This document shows, piece after piece, positions 1 to 7,758 of a stretch of DNA of 49,050 nt (position 1 is its first letter; every line of letters starts with the position of its first letter). The stretch is from Phycisphaeraceae bacterium (GTDB taxonomy: Bacteria; Planctomycetota; Phycisphaerae; Phycisphaerales; Phycisphaeraceae). A program made the translations under genes and the position numbers. The notes under the pieces were generated by a model. It did no database searches. It was not told the origin of the DNA and was given only the letters and a program-made list of their open reading frames with translations. Location: assembly GCA_002686995.1 (NCBI GenBank), contig NYZC01000003.1, forward strand, positions 13,194 through 62,243. The letters are read 5' to 3'.

Positions 1-812
1 GCGCTGGCGTAGAACGAGCAATGCGGCACGGGGCCGACCTGGGTGTTGATGACCACGCCCTGCGACGGTCTGTCCTGGCGGTCGCCGTAGTCCAGGATGA
101 TGGTGTCGTTCTTGCGGCTGCTCATCTGCTGGACCGTCTCGACGCCGTCGCCGAACAGATGCTGGGCGAGGCTGACGCTGTGAATCAGGCCGGCCAGGTG
201 CGTGCTGCCGCCCTGCACGGTCCCGAACCGGGCGCCGCCGATCTCCTCCATGCGCCGCGCGAACAGCGTGGCCTCGGGCAGGGAGCGCAGGATCGACAGG
301 GACATCACCGGCGCGCCGTGGCGCTTACCCAGCTCCAGCATCTCCAGGACGTCCGCCACCGTGTAGGCGAAGGGCTTGTCCACGAACGTCGGCACGCCCT
401 TCTCCAGGCCGGGCCGCGCCAAGTCGAAATGGTCCTTTCCCTCGAGGTCGCAGTCCGCGATGAACACGAGGTCGACGTCGTCACTGACCTGCTCGACGCG
501 ATCGCAGATCTCCGGCTTCCCGTTGAAGACCTCGACGAAGATCTCCGCCGCCTCGCGGTGCTCATCCCAGATCCGCGCGATCTCGAAGCCGTCGACCGGC
601 TCGACGGTGAGGCGCCGCGCGTCGTTGTAGTTCGTGTAATGGTAGAAGTGCGCCGCGCCGCGCTCCCAGACGTACCGGTCCTTGTAGTCCGGCGGTCGCG
701 GACTGCGGAGCTTGAGCGGATCGTGCTCCGCGATCAGGGACGAGTAGTAGACGGCATGCAGATCGCAACGGATCAGTCCGACGCGGATCGTTTCATTCGT
801 GGCCTTGTTCAA
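1..812 (-). CDS. Gfo/Idh/MocA family oxidoreductase, 5' part (gene runs off the left edge)
   Basis: About 270 N-terminal residues of an NAD(P)-dependent sugar oxidoreductase are visible; the C-terminus lies outside the window. The protein begins LNKATNETIRVGLIRCDLHA. A degenerate Rossmann start (VGLIRCD instead of VGxGxxG) is followed by a long insertion, then VDLVFIADCD and PTFVDKPFAY, which occupies the place of the family's EKP motif (DKP here), then MSLSILRSLPEA and GGSTHLAGLIHSVSLAQHLFG. Such enzymes oxidise or epimerise sugars or inositols in the cytoplasm. The start is TTG at 812: an in-frame TAG lies about 30 nt upstream, no ATG or GTG intervenes, and GGAG sits 8 nt before it. It is divergent from the gene at 1120. 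The family call is firm; the substrate is unknown. Confidence 0.8.
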   Translation of the reverse strand, partial: MNKATNETIRVGLIRCDLHAVYYSSLIAEHDPLKLRSPRPPDYKDRYVWERGAAHFYHYTNYNDARRLTVEPVDGFEIARIWDEHREAAEIFVEVFNGKPEICDRVEQVSDDVDLVFIADCDLEGKDHFDLARPGLEKGVPTFVDKPFAYTVADVLEMLELGKRHGAPVMSLSILRSLPEATLFARRMEEIGGARFGTVQGGSTHLAGLIHSVSLAQHLFGDGVETVQQMSSRKNDTIILDYGDRQDRPSQGVVINTQVGPVPHCSFYAS

Positions 813-870
813 GTCGTGTGCTCCGACGGTGTGATGGTGGCAATTCTAGACGTTGTCGGAGGTTCCAGCG

Positions 871-899
871 ATGGAGGGCGGAGCTCCCGCGACGCCGCA
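871..899 (+). repeat. Dispersed intergenic repeat, family B, copy 1
   Basis: The stretch contains GGAGGGCGGAGCTCCCGCGA and matches a second copy at 2947-2976 with few changes. A shorter inverted copy lies at 1064-1080. It includes the near-palindrome GGAG...CTCC. It sits in the divergent intergenic region between the genes ending at 812 and starting at 1120. Confidence 0.6.
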
Positions 900-911
900 A
901 CCTTTCAGACA

Positions 912-1046
912 GCCGAAGCCTTTCGGACGTTCAGTCCGCGCTCGGTGCCCTTCCCGAACTCTGGCGAGTCCGGCTACGTCAGAGGACCGCGGCCGAAGCC
1001 CTTCGAACGTTCAGTCCGCACTCGGTGCCCTTCCCGAACTCTGGCG
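912..1046 (+). repeat. Two-copy 55-bp direct repeat with 80-bp period
   Basis: The unit at 912-966 recurs at 992-1046 with three mismatches over 55 bases (both contain ACGTTCAGTCCGC and CTCGGTGCCCTTCCCGAACT). The 25 bases between the copies contain GAGTCCGGCTACG, a member of the CGTAGCCGG repeat family seen again near 20730. This repeat pair fills most of the 307-base divergent gap 813-1119; no gene is seen there. Confidence 0.8.
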
Positions 1047-1063
1047 CCAGACTTCAGAGGCGG

Positions 1064-1080
1064 GATCTCGGCCCTCCAAT
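1064..1080 (-). repeat. Dispersed repeat family B, short inverted copy
   Basis: On the minus strand this reads ATTGGAGGGCCGAGATC, matching the start of the copy at 2947 (ATTGGAGGGCCGAGCTC) except for one base. Confidence 0.55.
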
Positions 1081-1107
1081 CCGCGATGCGGGTGAATCCG
1101 CCACCTG

Positions 1108-1113
1108 TATACT
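1108..1113 (+). promoter_or_regulatory. Candidate -10 box, leaderless-type, for the gene at 1120
   Basis: TATACT (5 of 6 matches to TATAAT) ends 6 nt before the ATG at 1120, and there is no Shine-Dalgarno sequence between them. A transcript from this box would start at or very near the A of ATG. The same arrangement occurs at 23770, 32007 and 33831. Confidence 0.45.
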
Positions 1114-1119
1114 CCTCGA

Positions 1120-1851
1120 ATGAAAGTCATCGACTACGGCCTGTCGTTCGTCAACGGAAGCGACCCGGGCAATGCGCTGCGGCTGTGGGTCGAGTCCCGC
1201 TGCCTGCTCATCGACGAACGGGACGGCACCGAGGCGTCCTACATTCAGTGCGCCGCGTGCAAGAGTGAGAACACGTTCGGCGAGAAGGACCTGTTCATCG
1301 AGGACAACTACGACTTCATTCCGATCTTCGGCCCCCGGGACGAGCTGGTCCTTCGCCGCAAGGCGTACCTGAACGTCGAGTACCGGACGACTTACCCCGC
1401 CAACCGGCTCTGGGGGGTCAAGTCGCATGACTACGTCAGCCCGCCCGTCGCGGTCGAGCTCACCACCAACGCGCAGATTCGAGCCGCGACGCACGCCAAC
1501 GTGCCGATGGTCGGGCAGACGGAGATCCGCAACGAAGACACCGGGCTGCGGGCCGTCATCGAATACCCAATCAAGTCCATGAACATCCACGACGGCAGGG
1601 ACATCTACCAGGTCGACACGGGCCCCGTGCTTTTCCCGGATCTCGCCGATCGCGATCACAAGTTCGTCGAGACGGTGAAGCTCGCCTACGTTGCCTTCAA
1701 CGTGTCCCACTTTGCCGACTTCGTCTGCGAAGTGCCGACGCCCATTATTGAAGACGGCAAGAAGATCTGCCGCGTCTTTCACTATTCGCAGCGGCACAGC
1801 GTCGCGGCGGCGAATCGAATTTACTGCCTGGGCGAGCTGCCGGGCGCCTGA
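1120..1851 (+). CDS. Conserved hypothetical protein (243 aa)
   Basis: I do not recognise this protein. It has no signal peptide or membrane segment, so it is probably cytoplasmic. Residue composition is mixed and natural (FVNGSDPGNALRLWVESRCL near the start; GTEASYIQCAACKSENTFGE with a CxxC pair at about 44-47; IEYPIKSMNIHDGRDIYQVD in the middle). The sequence looks rich in beta strands. The opposite strand is also open here, but its translation is arginine- and valine-rich with the repeating DVDLR-like composition of a shadow frame, so the plus strand is preferred. The gene has no Shine-Dalgarno sequence; TATACT lies 6 nt before the ATG. It lies between a divergent oxidoreductase and a convergent PHP-domain gene. 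Confidence 0.65.
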   Translation: MKVIDYGLSFVNGSDPGNALRLWVESRCLLIDERDGTEASYIQCAACKSENTFGEKDLFIEDNYDFIPIFGPRDELVLRRKAYLNVEYRTTYPANRLWGVKSHDYVSPPVAVELTTNAQIRAATHANVPMVGQTEIRNEDTGLRAVIEYPIKSMNIHDGRDIYQVDTGPVLFPDLADRDHKFVETVKLAYVAFNVSHFADFVCEVPTPIIEDGKKICRVFHYSQRHSVAAANRIYCLGELPGA

Positions 1852-1878
1852 CACGGCGTTCAGGTTAGATCGGGTGGC

Positions 1879-2925
1879 TCACGCCTCATCCGGGGTCCAC
1901 GACGCGGTGCCGAACCAGTGCGGGTTCGACCAGGCGTAGCCGTCCTCGCCGTCCCAGATCTCGACCCGGAAATAACTGCCCATCTTCTTCGGTCGGGGAT
2001 GATCGCCCAGGTTCGCGCTGTTCGCGATCGTGCCCATGATCCGTGACGGCTCGCCGACCGCGCCCGTCGAGACCGACGCCTCGGTGAGCGATCCGCCGGG
2101 CTCGGCGTGCACGCGCGTGCCCGTCCAGGGCACCGAGGCGAACGTGATCTGCTTTGCCTCCGAGCAACGAACGTGAATCATGCCCTCTTCGACCCGGATG
2201 TCGTGAATCGTCGGCCCCGTCGTCGAGTAGAAGTGGCCGTCCCGGATGGCCTGGAGAATCGCCTCTTCGCTGCGCCGAGGCGCCCGCACCATGATCCACC
2301 CCTTTGCATGATCGCGATACGGCAGGCACCCCGGCGGCGGCGGGTACTCGTCGTCGGTGTGCCGGTCGTCGCACGCCCAGCCCCAGACGCGACGGCCGCA
2401 GGTGAGCAGGTCGTCCCAGTGCGTCGTCGAGACGCCGCGGCGACCGCTGTGCTGGCACGCGGCATTGAAGATCTCGATTCCCACCAGCCCCTCGAGATCC
2501 ATCATGAGCGACGAGTACACGCCGCTCATGTGCGGATGCGAGATGAACGGGATGCCGCCCTGATCGAGGACGTCGTCGATGACCTCCTGCGGATGAACGT
2601 GCTTGCGCCGGACCTCCCTGATGCCGATCGCGCAGACTTCGGCCAGCGCGGCCTGGGGCCAGGCCACGCCGATCTCCGCCCCCGGGATCACGACGATCCC
2701 GGCGCCCGCCGCCTCGTCGAGGGGCGCCACCACGTTATGGTCGGTGATGCAAAGGAAGTCGTAGCCGTGCCGCTCGTACCAGTCGGCGACCTGCCCGACG
2801 GATAGCTTGCCGTCGGAGCACGTGGAATGGGTATGCGTGTTGCCGCGGTACCATTCGCCGGGCGCGCGGAAGGGATCCCCGGCTGGAGCGTCTTCGTCGG
2901 ATACTGGCGCAAAGTGGCTGGGCAC
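1879..2925 (-). CDS. PHP-domain metal-dependent phosphoesterase-like protein
   Basis: The protein carries the metal-binding motifs of the PHP (polymerase and histidinol phosphatase) superfamily in order: NTHTHSTCSDGKLSVGQVAD, LCITDHNVVAP, IPGAEIG, PFISHPHMSG and WACDDRHT. Family members hydrolyse phosphoesters using clustered metal ions. A C-terminal beta-rich stretch (HFYSTTGPTIHDIRVEEG onward) is typical of exported or environmental PHP proteins that accompany sugar-degradation genes. The reading frame is open to a GTG at 2994, but that extension is encoded by a dispersed repeat (2947-2976), so I place the start at the GTG at 2925; neither start has a clear ribosome-binding site. It is the last gene of the minus-strand run, 114 bp after the DUF4838 gene. 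The substrate is unknown. Confidence 0.75.
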   Translation of the reverse strand: MPSHFAPVSDEDAPAGDPFRAPGEWYRGNTHTHSTCSDGKLSVGQVADWYERHGYDFLCITDHNVVAPLDEAAGAGIVVIPGAEIGVAWPQAALAEVCAIGIREVRRKHVHPQEVIDDVLDQGGIPFISHPHMSGVYSSLMMDLEGLVGIEIFNAACQHSGRRGVSTTHWDDLLTCGRRVWGWACDDRHTDDEYPPPPGCLPYRDHAKGWIMVRAPRRSEEAILQAIRDGHFYSTTGPTIHDIRVEEGMIHVRCSEAKQITFASVPWTGTRVHAEPGGSLTEASVSTGAVGEPSRIMGTIANSANLGDHPRPKKMGSYFRVEIWDGEDGYAWSNPHWFGTASWTPDEA

Positions 2926-2946
2926 GGTCGGCGCTTCGCTTCTGAC

Positions 2947-2976
2947 ATTGGAGGGCCGAGCTCCTGCGAGGCCGCA
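2947..2976 (+). repeat. Dispersed repeat family B, copy 2
   Basis: The sequence includes GGAGGGCCGAGCTCCTGCGA and matches 871-899. It lies just upstream of the preferred start of the PHP-domain gene, and would be translated as about ten residues if that gene started at 2994. Confidence 0.55.
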
Positions 2977-3039
2977 CACCGGCGACCAGGCCACGGCGTC
3001 GCGGAAGCTCCACCCTTCATCCCGCCATCGAGACCGGGT

Positions 3040-6000
3040 TCAATCCGGGACATGATCCTCGACGCGGAGCGCCACGGCGAGCTTCTCGGCTTCCCCTTCC
3101 TCCATCTCGTCAAGGTAGTCCGCGTCGAGCTTCGCGCCCTTGCGCAACTCCGCCTCGAGCTCGTCGAAGTTCAGCGTCAGCGGCTTGCGAATCTTCGTGT
3201 AGAAGCCGACCGGTCGACCGCGAATCGAATCGATGTCCACCTTGTCCTTCACCTGGTACCAGGAATGCCAGTAGTGGGACCCGGTGAGCCACTTGCAGAA
3301 GTGACCCCAGTCGGGGTAGCGACGTTCGGCGTCGTCGGGATCCATGTGCAGGATCTCGTGGCGGAAATCCTCGAAGGCGTCCACGTGCTTGCGCAGCTCG
3401 GCCAGCGACTCGAGCGACGGCATCACCTGGAACGTCTCGTAGGCAAGCCACATGTGGGTCGTGAGACGCAGGTAGTCCATCCCGATGCGCGTCATGCGCA
3501 GGTTGTCGGCGGCATGCCCCGTCACGCCGACGGCCTCGGCTTTCTTCATCTGTTCTTCCAGCTCCGCGATCACCCGCGGAGGGAAGCGCGCCCGCAGGTG
3601 CTCGCCGTGCGGCGCGCCGGGCAAGGGCTTGTTCTTCCGCGCCGGGCCCTTGTAGAGCACCTGGAAGAAGTCGTTCATCGGCGCGCCGGCTTCACCGTAC
3701 ACGCCGTGGCAATACTCGCGGACCACCTCGTTCTCATCCAGGTCCGGGTCGCCCATGAGCCTGCCCATCACGTAGAACACCGGCCCGTTGAGTCCCCAGC
3801 AGTTGCCCTCGCCGCCGTTGAAGAGGCCGATCACGCCGTTGTCGCGCAGGTCGCGAATCTCGTCGGCCACCTCCTTGAACGTCGGATCCGGGCCGTAGCC
3901 GTACACCCAGGACATGTCCCACCAGATCCGGTAGACCGTCATCGACGTCACCTTGTCCGACCATGCCTCGAGCATCTCGGGGATCTCGTGGCACAGCTCG
4001 GCGACGATGTTGGGGCTGTAGTCGACCTTCAGCGAAGGCCAGCGGGTGGGAATGTAGGCCAGGTAGTGCACCTTCTTGCCCGGGTGCGACACCGCCACCT
4101 GCTCCGCGATCCAGTTGTGCAGGACGTGGATCCGGTCGACCGGATTCCGGCGGTTGGTGTTGTGCAGCCACTTGTACCAGTCCGGACCGTCCACCGCGGC
4201 GTCATACGGCTTGAAGTTGTCCATCGCCTCGCACGCGTCGCACTCGCAGCGCTTCCAGCCGTCGGACTGGCCCAGCTGCACCCAGTCGTAACCCTGGTCG
4301 AACAGCTCGCGAATCTCCTTGAGCAGTCGATCCCGGACCTCGATGTTGGTCGTGCACAGATGGTTGTCCTGCGGATTGCGCTTGCCGTCACGGAGGGCGA
4401 AATACTCCGGGTGCCTCTTGAACATCGACTTCGGCACCCACGCATTCCACGCATGTCCGCCGTAGGTCTTCAGGCGAATCCCGAATCGAAAGTTGTTGGC
4501 GTAGGCGGACGGGTACAGTCGCGGAGTCCCGTACAGGAACGAGCCGTTGGCGTAGGCGAACACGGGTTGCACGACTTTGTTCATGCCGCGCGTGACGGTG
4601 ACGTCGTCGCGGCGCGGCACGACGATGCCCTGCTCGAACGGCATGAACCATCGCACGCCGCAGATCTGCTCCAGAAACGTCACGACGGCCTTGCACGTGC
4701 CGTTGGCTCCGGCCAGGTCGGCGCCCTTCGCGGCAGCGATCCGATCGGGCCGCCACGGGTCGCCTTCGTAGTAGTCCTTCAGCTGCTTGGGCGACGGGTC
4801 GCCGCGCCCCGGCCCCTCACCGTCGCGCCCGATCAGGAACAGCACGTCTTCCCGGACGACGAGCCGACAACCGTCCCACTTGAGATCGTCGGTTCGGATG
4901 CCGGCCTCCTGCGCCCGTCGGGTGTGCCCGACGCTGATGAGCGTGCCCTCGGGCGCTTCGCTCTCCCGGACGATCGGCAGGTTCGCGCCGGTGGCGCGCT
5001 GCACGTATTCCTGCAGCCAGCCCGCCGCCATCCGGTGCCACCAGTCGGCGTCGTCGGCCACAACGATCGTGCTCGTCGCCTTGCCGCCGGTGACCAGTTG
5101 AATCTGTCCGTCGTCACTTGGTCCCGGCATGGCTTGTTTCCCTTTCGATGTGATGCGGACCCGCTCCCGCGGGCCGACGATCTGCACCGGCTGCCGGATC
5201 GCCACGTTTTCGAGCGCGACCCGAGGCTCGTAGTCAGGCCAGTGCTTGTCGCCAAGCTTCGCGTTGGGGTTGCCCGTTCTCGCGTTGATCCTGAGCCGGT
5301 CGATCGTGCTGTCGCGGATGGTCACGGCTCGGGCCGGCCAGCGCGGACCGCGGTCCTCGTTCGGCTTCGTGGCGTCGAATCCGATGGTCACGAGGTCGGC
5401 GAACCGGCCCCCTTCGACGACCACGTCGTCGATGCCGGCGGCGATCGTCACCGGGGCGTCACTGGTGCAATCGATCAGGCGCACCTTCTGCGTCCGGACG
5501 GTCGGGCGAACGGATCGGGGGCCGGTGCCGGGCACCGTGGTGAGGACGAATCCCTGCCCGGAGATGTTGCTGACGCGGCAGCGGCGCAGCGTCACGTCGT
5601 GCACGAGCACCGGCCATTGGTACTCGTGGTGTCGGACGTAATACCCCGTTCCCGCGCCGCCGAGGTTGTCGATGACGCAATCCTCGAGGAGCACGCGGTG
5701 CGCGCCTTCCTCGATCTCCCACGCCTTGATGCATTTCGGCGTATTCACCGCACGGCATCGAAGAAACCGGATGTCGGTGCAGCTTCCGCTGAGACCGCGG
5801 CCCGAAGCGCCGTAGGCATCGTGATCCCAATCGGTGACGGTCACGTCGACCGCCTGCGAGTCACGGGCGCCGGGCCCGAAGGTCAGGCCGCAGAACGTGT
5901 CGCGGATCGTGAGATCCTTGACGACGACGTGCCGCGCGTTGCCGACCCAGATCCCGCGCGGGTTGTTGCCGACGCGCTTCTGAGGCTGGGAGCGATAGCT

Positions 6001-7620
6001 GCCGTCGAGCGTGAAGCCTTCGACCCGAATGTGCTCGACGCCCGGCGGGACCGGGCCGGATCGGACGCCGTCCACCCGCCTCCCGACGACGATCAGGTCC
6101 ATCCGCCCCGCGCCCGGCTTGAGCTTCAGGGTCGCGCCGTTCCCGATGAGCTGAACGTGATCTGACGTGACCTGGATCGTGTCGGACACGAGGTAAGGGG
6201 CAGGCGACGCCGGAAAGACGACGCGTCCCCCACCGGCCGCCACGGCCTGCGCGATCGCCTTACGGATGGCCGGCAGGTCGTCGGTGGCGCCGTCGCCGAC
6301 TGCGCCGAACGTACGGACATCGAAATCCGCGAACTTCGGCGTCGTCGGTCTCTGGACGGGCGCGAAGGCGCCCAGGTGAACGCCTTCTCGTCCGGATCGA
6401 GCCACCGGCGAGTCGTGCGGAATGCGGAGAAAGTAATCGCTCTCCGGGTTGAGGCTGATGAAATGCGGATCGACGGCGACGTCGTGACCGCCCGGCACGC
6501 CGGCCGCGTCGGACTGGACGGAGTCCTCGCCCTTGCGATTCCAGCGCCGCTCGTAGGAGACCGGCACCTGCCAGAGGCAGTTGTAGTCGCCTTGCCCAGG
6601 GCCGCGCAGGGCCGGCGTCAGCGCCGTGGGCATCTGGGCGATGATGCAGTTCTCCACGTCGGCGTTCCCCGGGGACTCGACGTTGACCGCGCCGTAGGTG
6701 TTGACGGCGTAAAACGTGCAGTTGCGAACCTTGACCCGCGCCGGGAACCTTCCTCCGGCGACCAGCAGGCCGTTGAACGACTCGTAGATGACGCTGTCCG
6801 CCACGAGCACGTTCGAGGCCTGCCAGATCATCAGGCCGTTGGCCTGGCGGCTTCGCAGCCGGCACCGCTCGATCCGGACCCGATCGGCGCCGAACATCGA
6901 GATCGCGTTGTTGTCGCCCTTGACGTCGCGGCCGGAGATGTCGATGTCACAACCGTCGATGTGGATCGCGCTGATTCCGTACAGCGACATGCCGGGGGCG
7001 CAGTGCATGCCTTCGGTGTGATTCTCGATGCGCAGGTCCTTGAACACGACATGCGCCGTCTTGTCCTTGCGCCAGGATCCGAGCCGTTGAACCGGCGCGA
7101 CGTTGTGCGTCGTGGAGAGGAGGACCGCCCGCTCGCCGGGTGCCGAGCGATAGGTGATCGGCGCGCCTTCGGCGCCCGACCGGCAGAAACGCAACGGCTT
7201 GTCGACGTAACGGCCGCCGGCGAGATGGATGACGTCGCCGGGCTCGAACGAGTCGCCGCCCAGGATCGAAGCGTCGTTGACGAACTCCAGGGCGGCCAGG
7301 TCGCGATCGAACGGCTCGGCCAGCTCGAACCCATCGGTGGTCCGGCTCGTGTAACGCCGCTGCACGCCGCCCACGTCGAGGGTGCCGGCATCGAGAAAGC
7401 CCTCCGTCGACAGGACCGAAAGCCGCGTCTGCCCGGCCTTGCAGCCGTCCCGAACGCGCGTGGGCTGACCGCGTGACGGCGACGACCATGCCTGGTCGCG
7501 CGAGGTGCCGGAAGCGCGGTCGTCGCCGTCGGGCGCGACCCAGAACTCCGTCGCCGCGGCCCGTTCCGAAACGAGAGATCCGACGAGCACCGCGACGATG
7601 ATCAGGGGGCGATAATGCAT
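3040..7620 (-). CDS. Exported multidomain protein: two beta-helix domains + DUF4838 (1526 aa)
   Basis: A signal peptide (MHYRPLIIVAVLVGSLVSER, then AAA) leads into three modules. Residues about 25-420 are a right-handed beta-helix (FWVAPDGDDRASGT...FEPGDVIHLAGGRY) interrupted near 55-100 by a small module (GQTRLSVLSTEGFLDAGTLD). Residues about 428-825 form a second beta-helix of the Pectate_lyase_3 type (FDVRTFGAVGDGATDD, RVVFPASPAPYLVSDTI). Residues from about 843 form a DUF4838 region (YVQRATGANLPIV, GVRWFMPFEQG), with LGQSDGWKRCECDACEAMDN near 1115-1130. Beta-helix proteins of this kind are often polysaccharide lyases or hydrolases; DUF4838 proteins resemble exo-acting glycosidases, activity unproven. 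The ATG has GGGA about 6 nt upstream. It follows two genes built from the same modules, so a joint role in polysaccharide breakdown outside the cytoplasm is likely (inference). Confidence 0.85.
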   Translation of the reverse strand: MHYRPLIIVAVLVGSLVSERAAATEFWVAPDGDDRASGTSRDQAWSSPSRGQPTRVRDGCKAGQTRLSVLSTEGFLDAGTLDVGGVQRRYTSRTTDGFELAEPFDRDLAALEFVNDASILGGDSFEPGDVIHLAGGRYVDKPLRFCRSGAEGAPITYRSAPGERAVLLSTTHNVAPVQRLGSWRKDKTAHVVFKDLRIENHTEGMHCAPGMSLYGISAIHIDGCDIDISGRDVKGDNNAISMFGADRVRIERCRLRSRQANGLMIWQASNVLVADSVIYESFNGLLVAGGRFPARVKVRNCTFYAVNTYGAVNVESPGNADVENCIIAQMPTALTPALRGPGQGDYNCLWQVPVSYERRWNRKGEDSVQSDAAGVPGGHDVAVDPHFISLNPESDYFLRIPHDSPVARSGREGVHLGAFAPVQRPTTPKFADFDVRTFGAVGDGATDDLPAIRKAIAQAVAAGGGRVVFPASPAPYLVSDTIQVTSDHVQLIGNGATLKLKPGAGRMDLIVVGRRVDGVRSGPVPPGVEHIRVEGFTLDGSYRSQPQKRVGNNPRGIWVGNARHVVVKDLTIRDTFCGLTFGPGARDSQAVDVTVTDWDHDAYGASGRGLSGSCTDIRFLRCRAVNTPKCIKAWEIEEGAHRVLLEDCVIDNLGGAGTGYYVRHHEYQWPVLVHDVTLRRCRVSNISGQGFVLTTVPGTGPRSVRPTVRTQKVRLIDCTSDAPVTIAAGIDDVVVEGGRFADLVTIGFDATKPNEDRGPRWPARAVTIRDSTIDRLRINARTGNPNAKLGDKHWPDYEPRVALENVAIRQPVQIVGPRERVRITSKGKQAMPGPSDDGQIQLVTGGKATSTIVVADDADWWHRMAAGWLQEYVQRATGANLPIVRESEAPEGTLISVGHTRRAQEAGIRTDDLKWDGCRLVVREDVLFLIGRDGEGPGRGDPSPKQLKDYYEGDPWRPDRIAAAKGADLAGANGTCKAVVTFLEQICGVRWFMPFEQGIVVPRRDDVTVTRGMNKVVQPVFAYANGSFLYGTPRLYPSAYANNFRFGIRLKTYGGHAWNAWVPKSMFKRHPEYFALRDGKRNPQDNHLCTTNIEVRDRLLKEIRELFDQGYDWVQLGQSDGWKRCECDACEAMDNFKPYDAAVDGPDWYKWLHNTNRRNPVDRIHVLHNWIAEQVAVSHPGKKVHYLAYIPTRWPSLKVDYSPNIVAELCHEIPEMLEAWSDKVTSMTVYRIWWDMSWVYGYGPDPTFKEVADEIRDLRDNGVIGLFNGGEGNCWGLNGPVFYVMGRLMGDPDLDENEVVREYCHGVYGEAGAPMNDFFQVLYKGPARKNKPLPGAPHGEHLRARFPPRVIAELEEQMKKAEAVGVTGHAADNLRMTRIGMDYLRLTTHMWLAYETFQVMPSLESLAELRKHVDAFEDFRHEILHMDPDDAERRYPDWGHFCKWLTGSHYWHSWYQVKDKVDIDSIRGRPVGFYTKIRKPLTLNFDELEAELRKGAKLDADYLDEMEEGEAEKLAVALRVEDHVPD

Positions 7621-7675
7621 CAGGATCCCTATCCGCGACTTCTTGTCACGGTGACGGAAGGTGACTGAACCACCG

Positions 7676-7734
7676 GTCCTCGTCCTCGGTCGTTGGGGCG
7701 CAGCCCTTCGAGGACGAAGGACGAGGACGAGGAC
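7676..7734. repeat. Inverted repeat in the gap between two beta-helix genes
   Basis: GTCCTCGTCCTCG at 7676-7688 is exactly complementary to CGAGGACGAGGAC at 7722-7734, giving a 13-bp stem with a 33-nt loop in the 138-bp gap between minus-strand genes. A further partial unit (CGAGGACGAAGGAC) precedes the right arm. It could act as an RNA processing or stability element, or as a weak terminator; no T-run follows on the minus strand. Confidence 0.55.
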
Positions 7735-7758
7735 GATTTCGCTCGCAGCCCGCCCAGC

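Noticed and set aside
912-1046. CRISPR array from the two-copy 55-bp repeat
   Set aside because: Only two copies, the unit is too long and the 25-bp spacer belongs to another dispersed repeat; no cas gene is present.
21-1268. Long plus-strand open frame at the left edge
   Set aside because: It is the shadow of the minus-strand Gfo/Idh/MocA gene and the repeats. Its translation is rich in R, V, D and L with no motif, and it runs into the real gene at 1120.
1054-1854. Minus-strand frame opposite the 243-residue unknown protein
   Set aside because: It has the DVxDVHGL/VRRG composition of a GC-rich antisense frame. The plus strand has natural composition and a promoter-like box.
2827-6165. 1112-codon plus-strand frame antisense to the DUF4838 gene
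   Set aside because: Valine-, arginine- and histidine-rich antisense frame. The minus strand has a signal peptide and clear domains.
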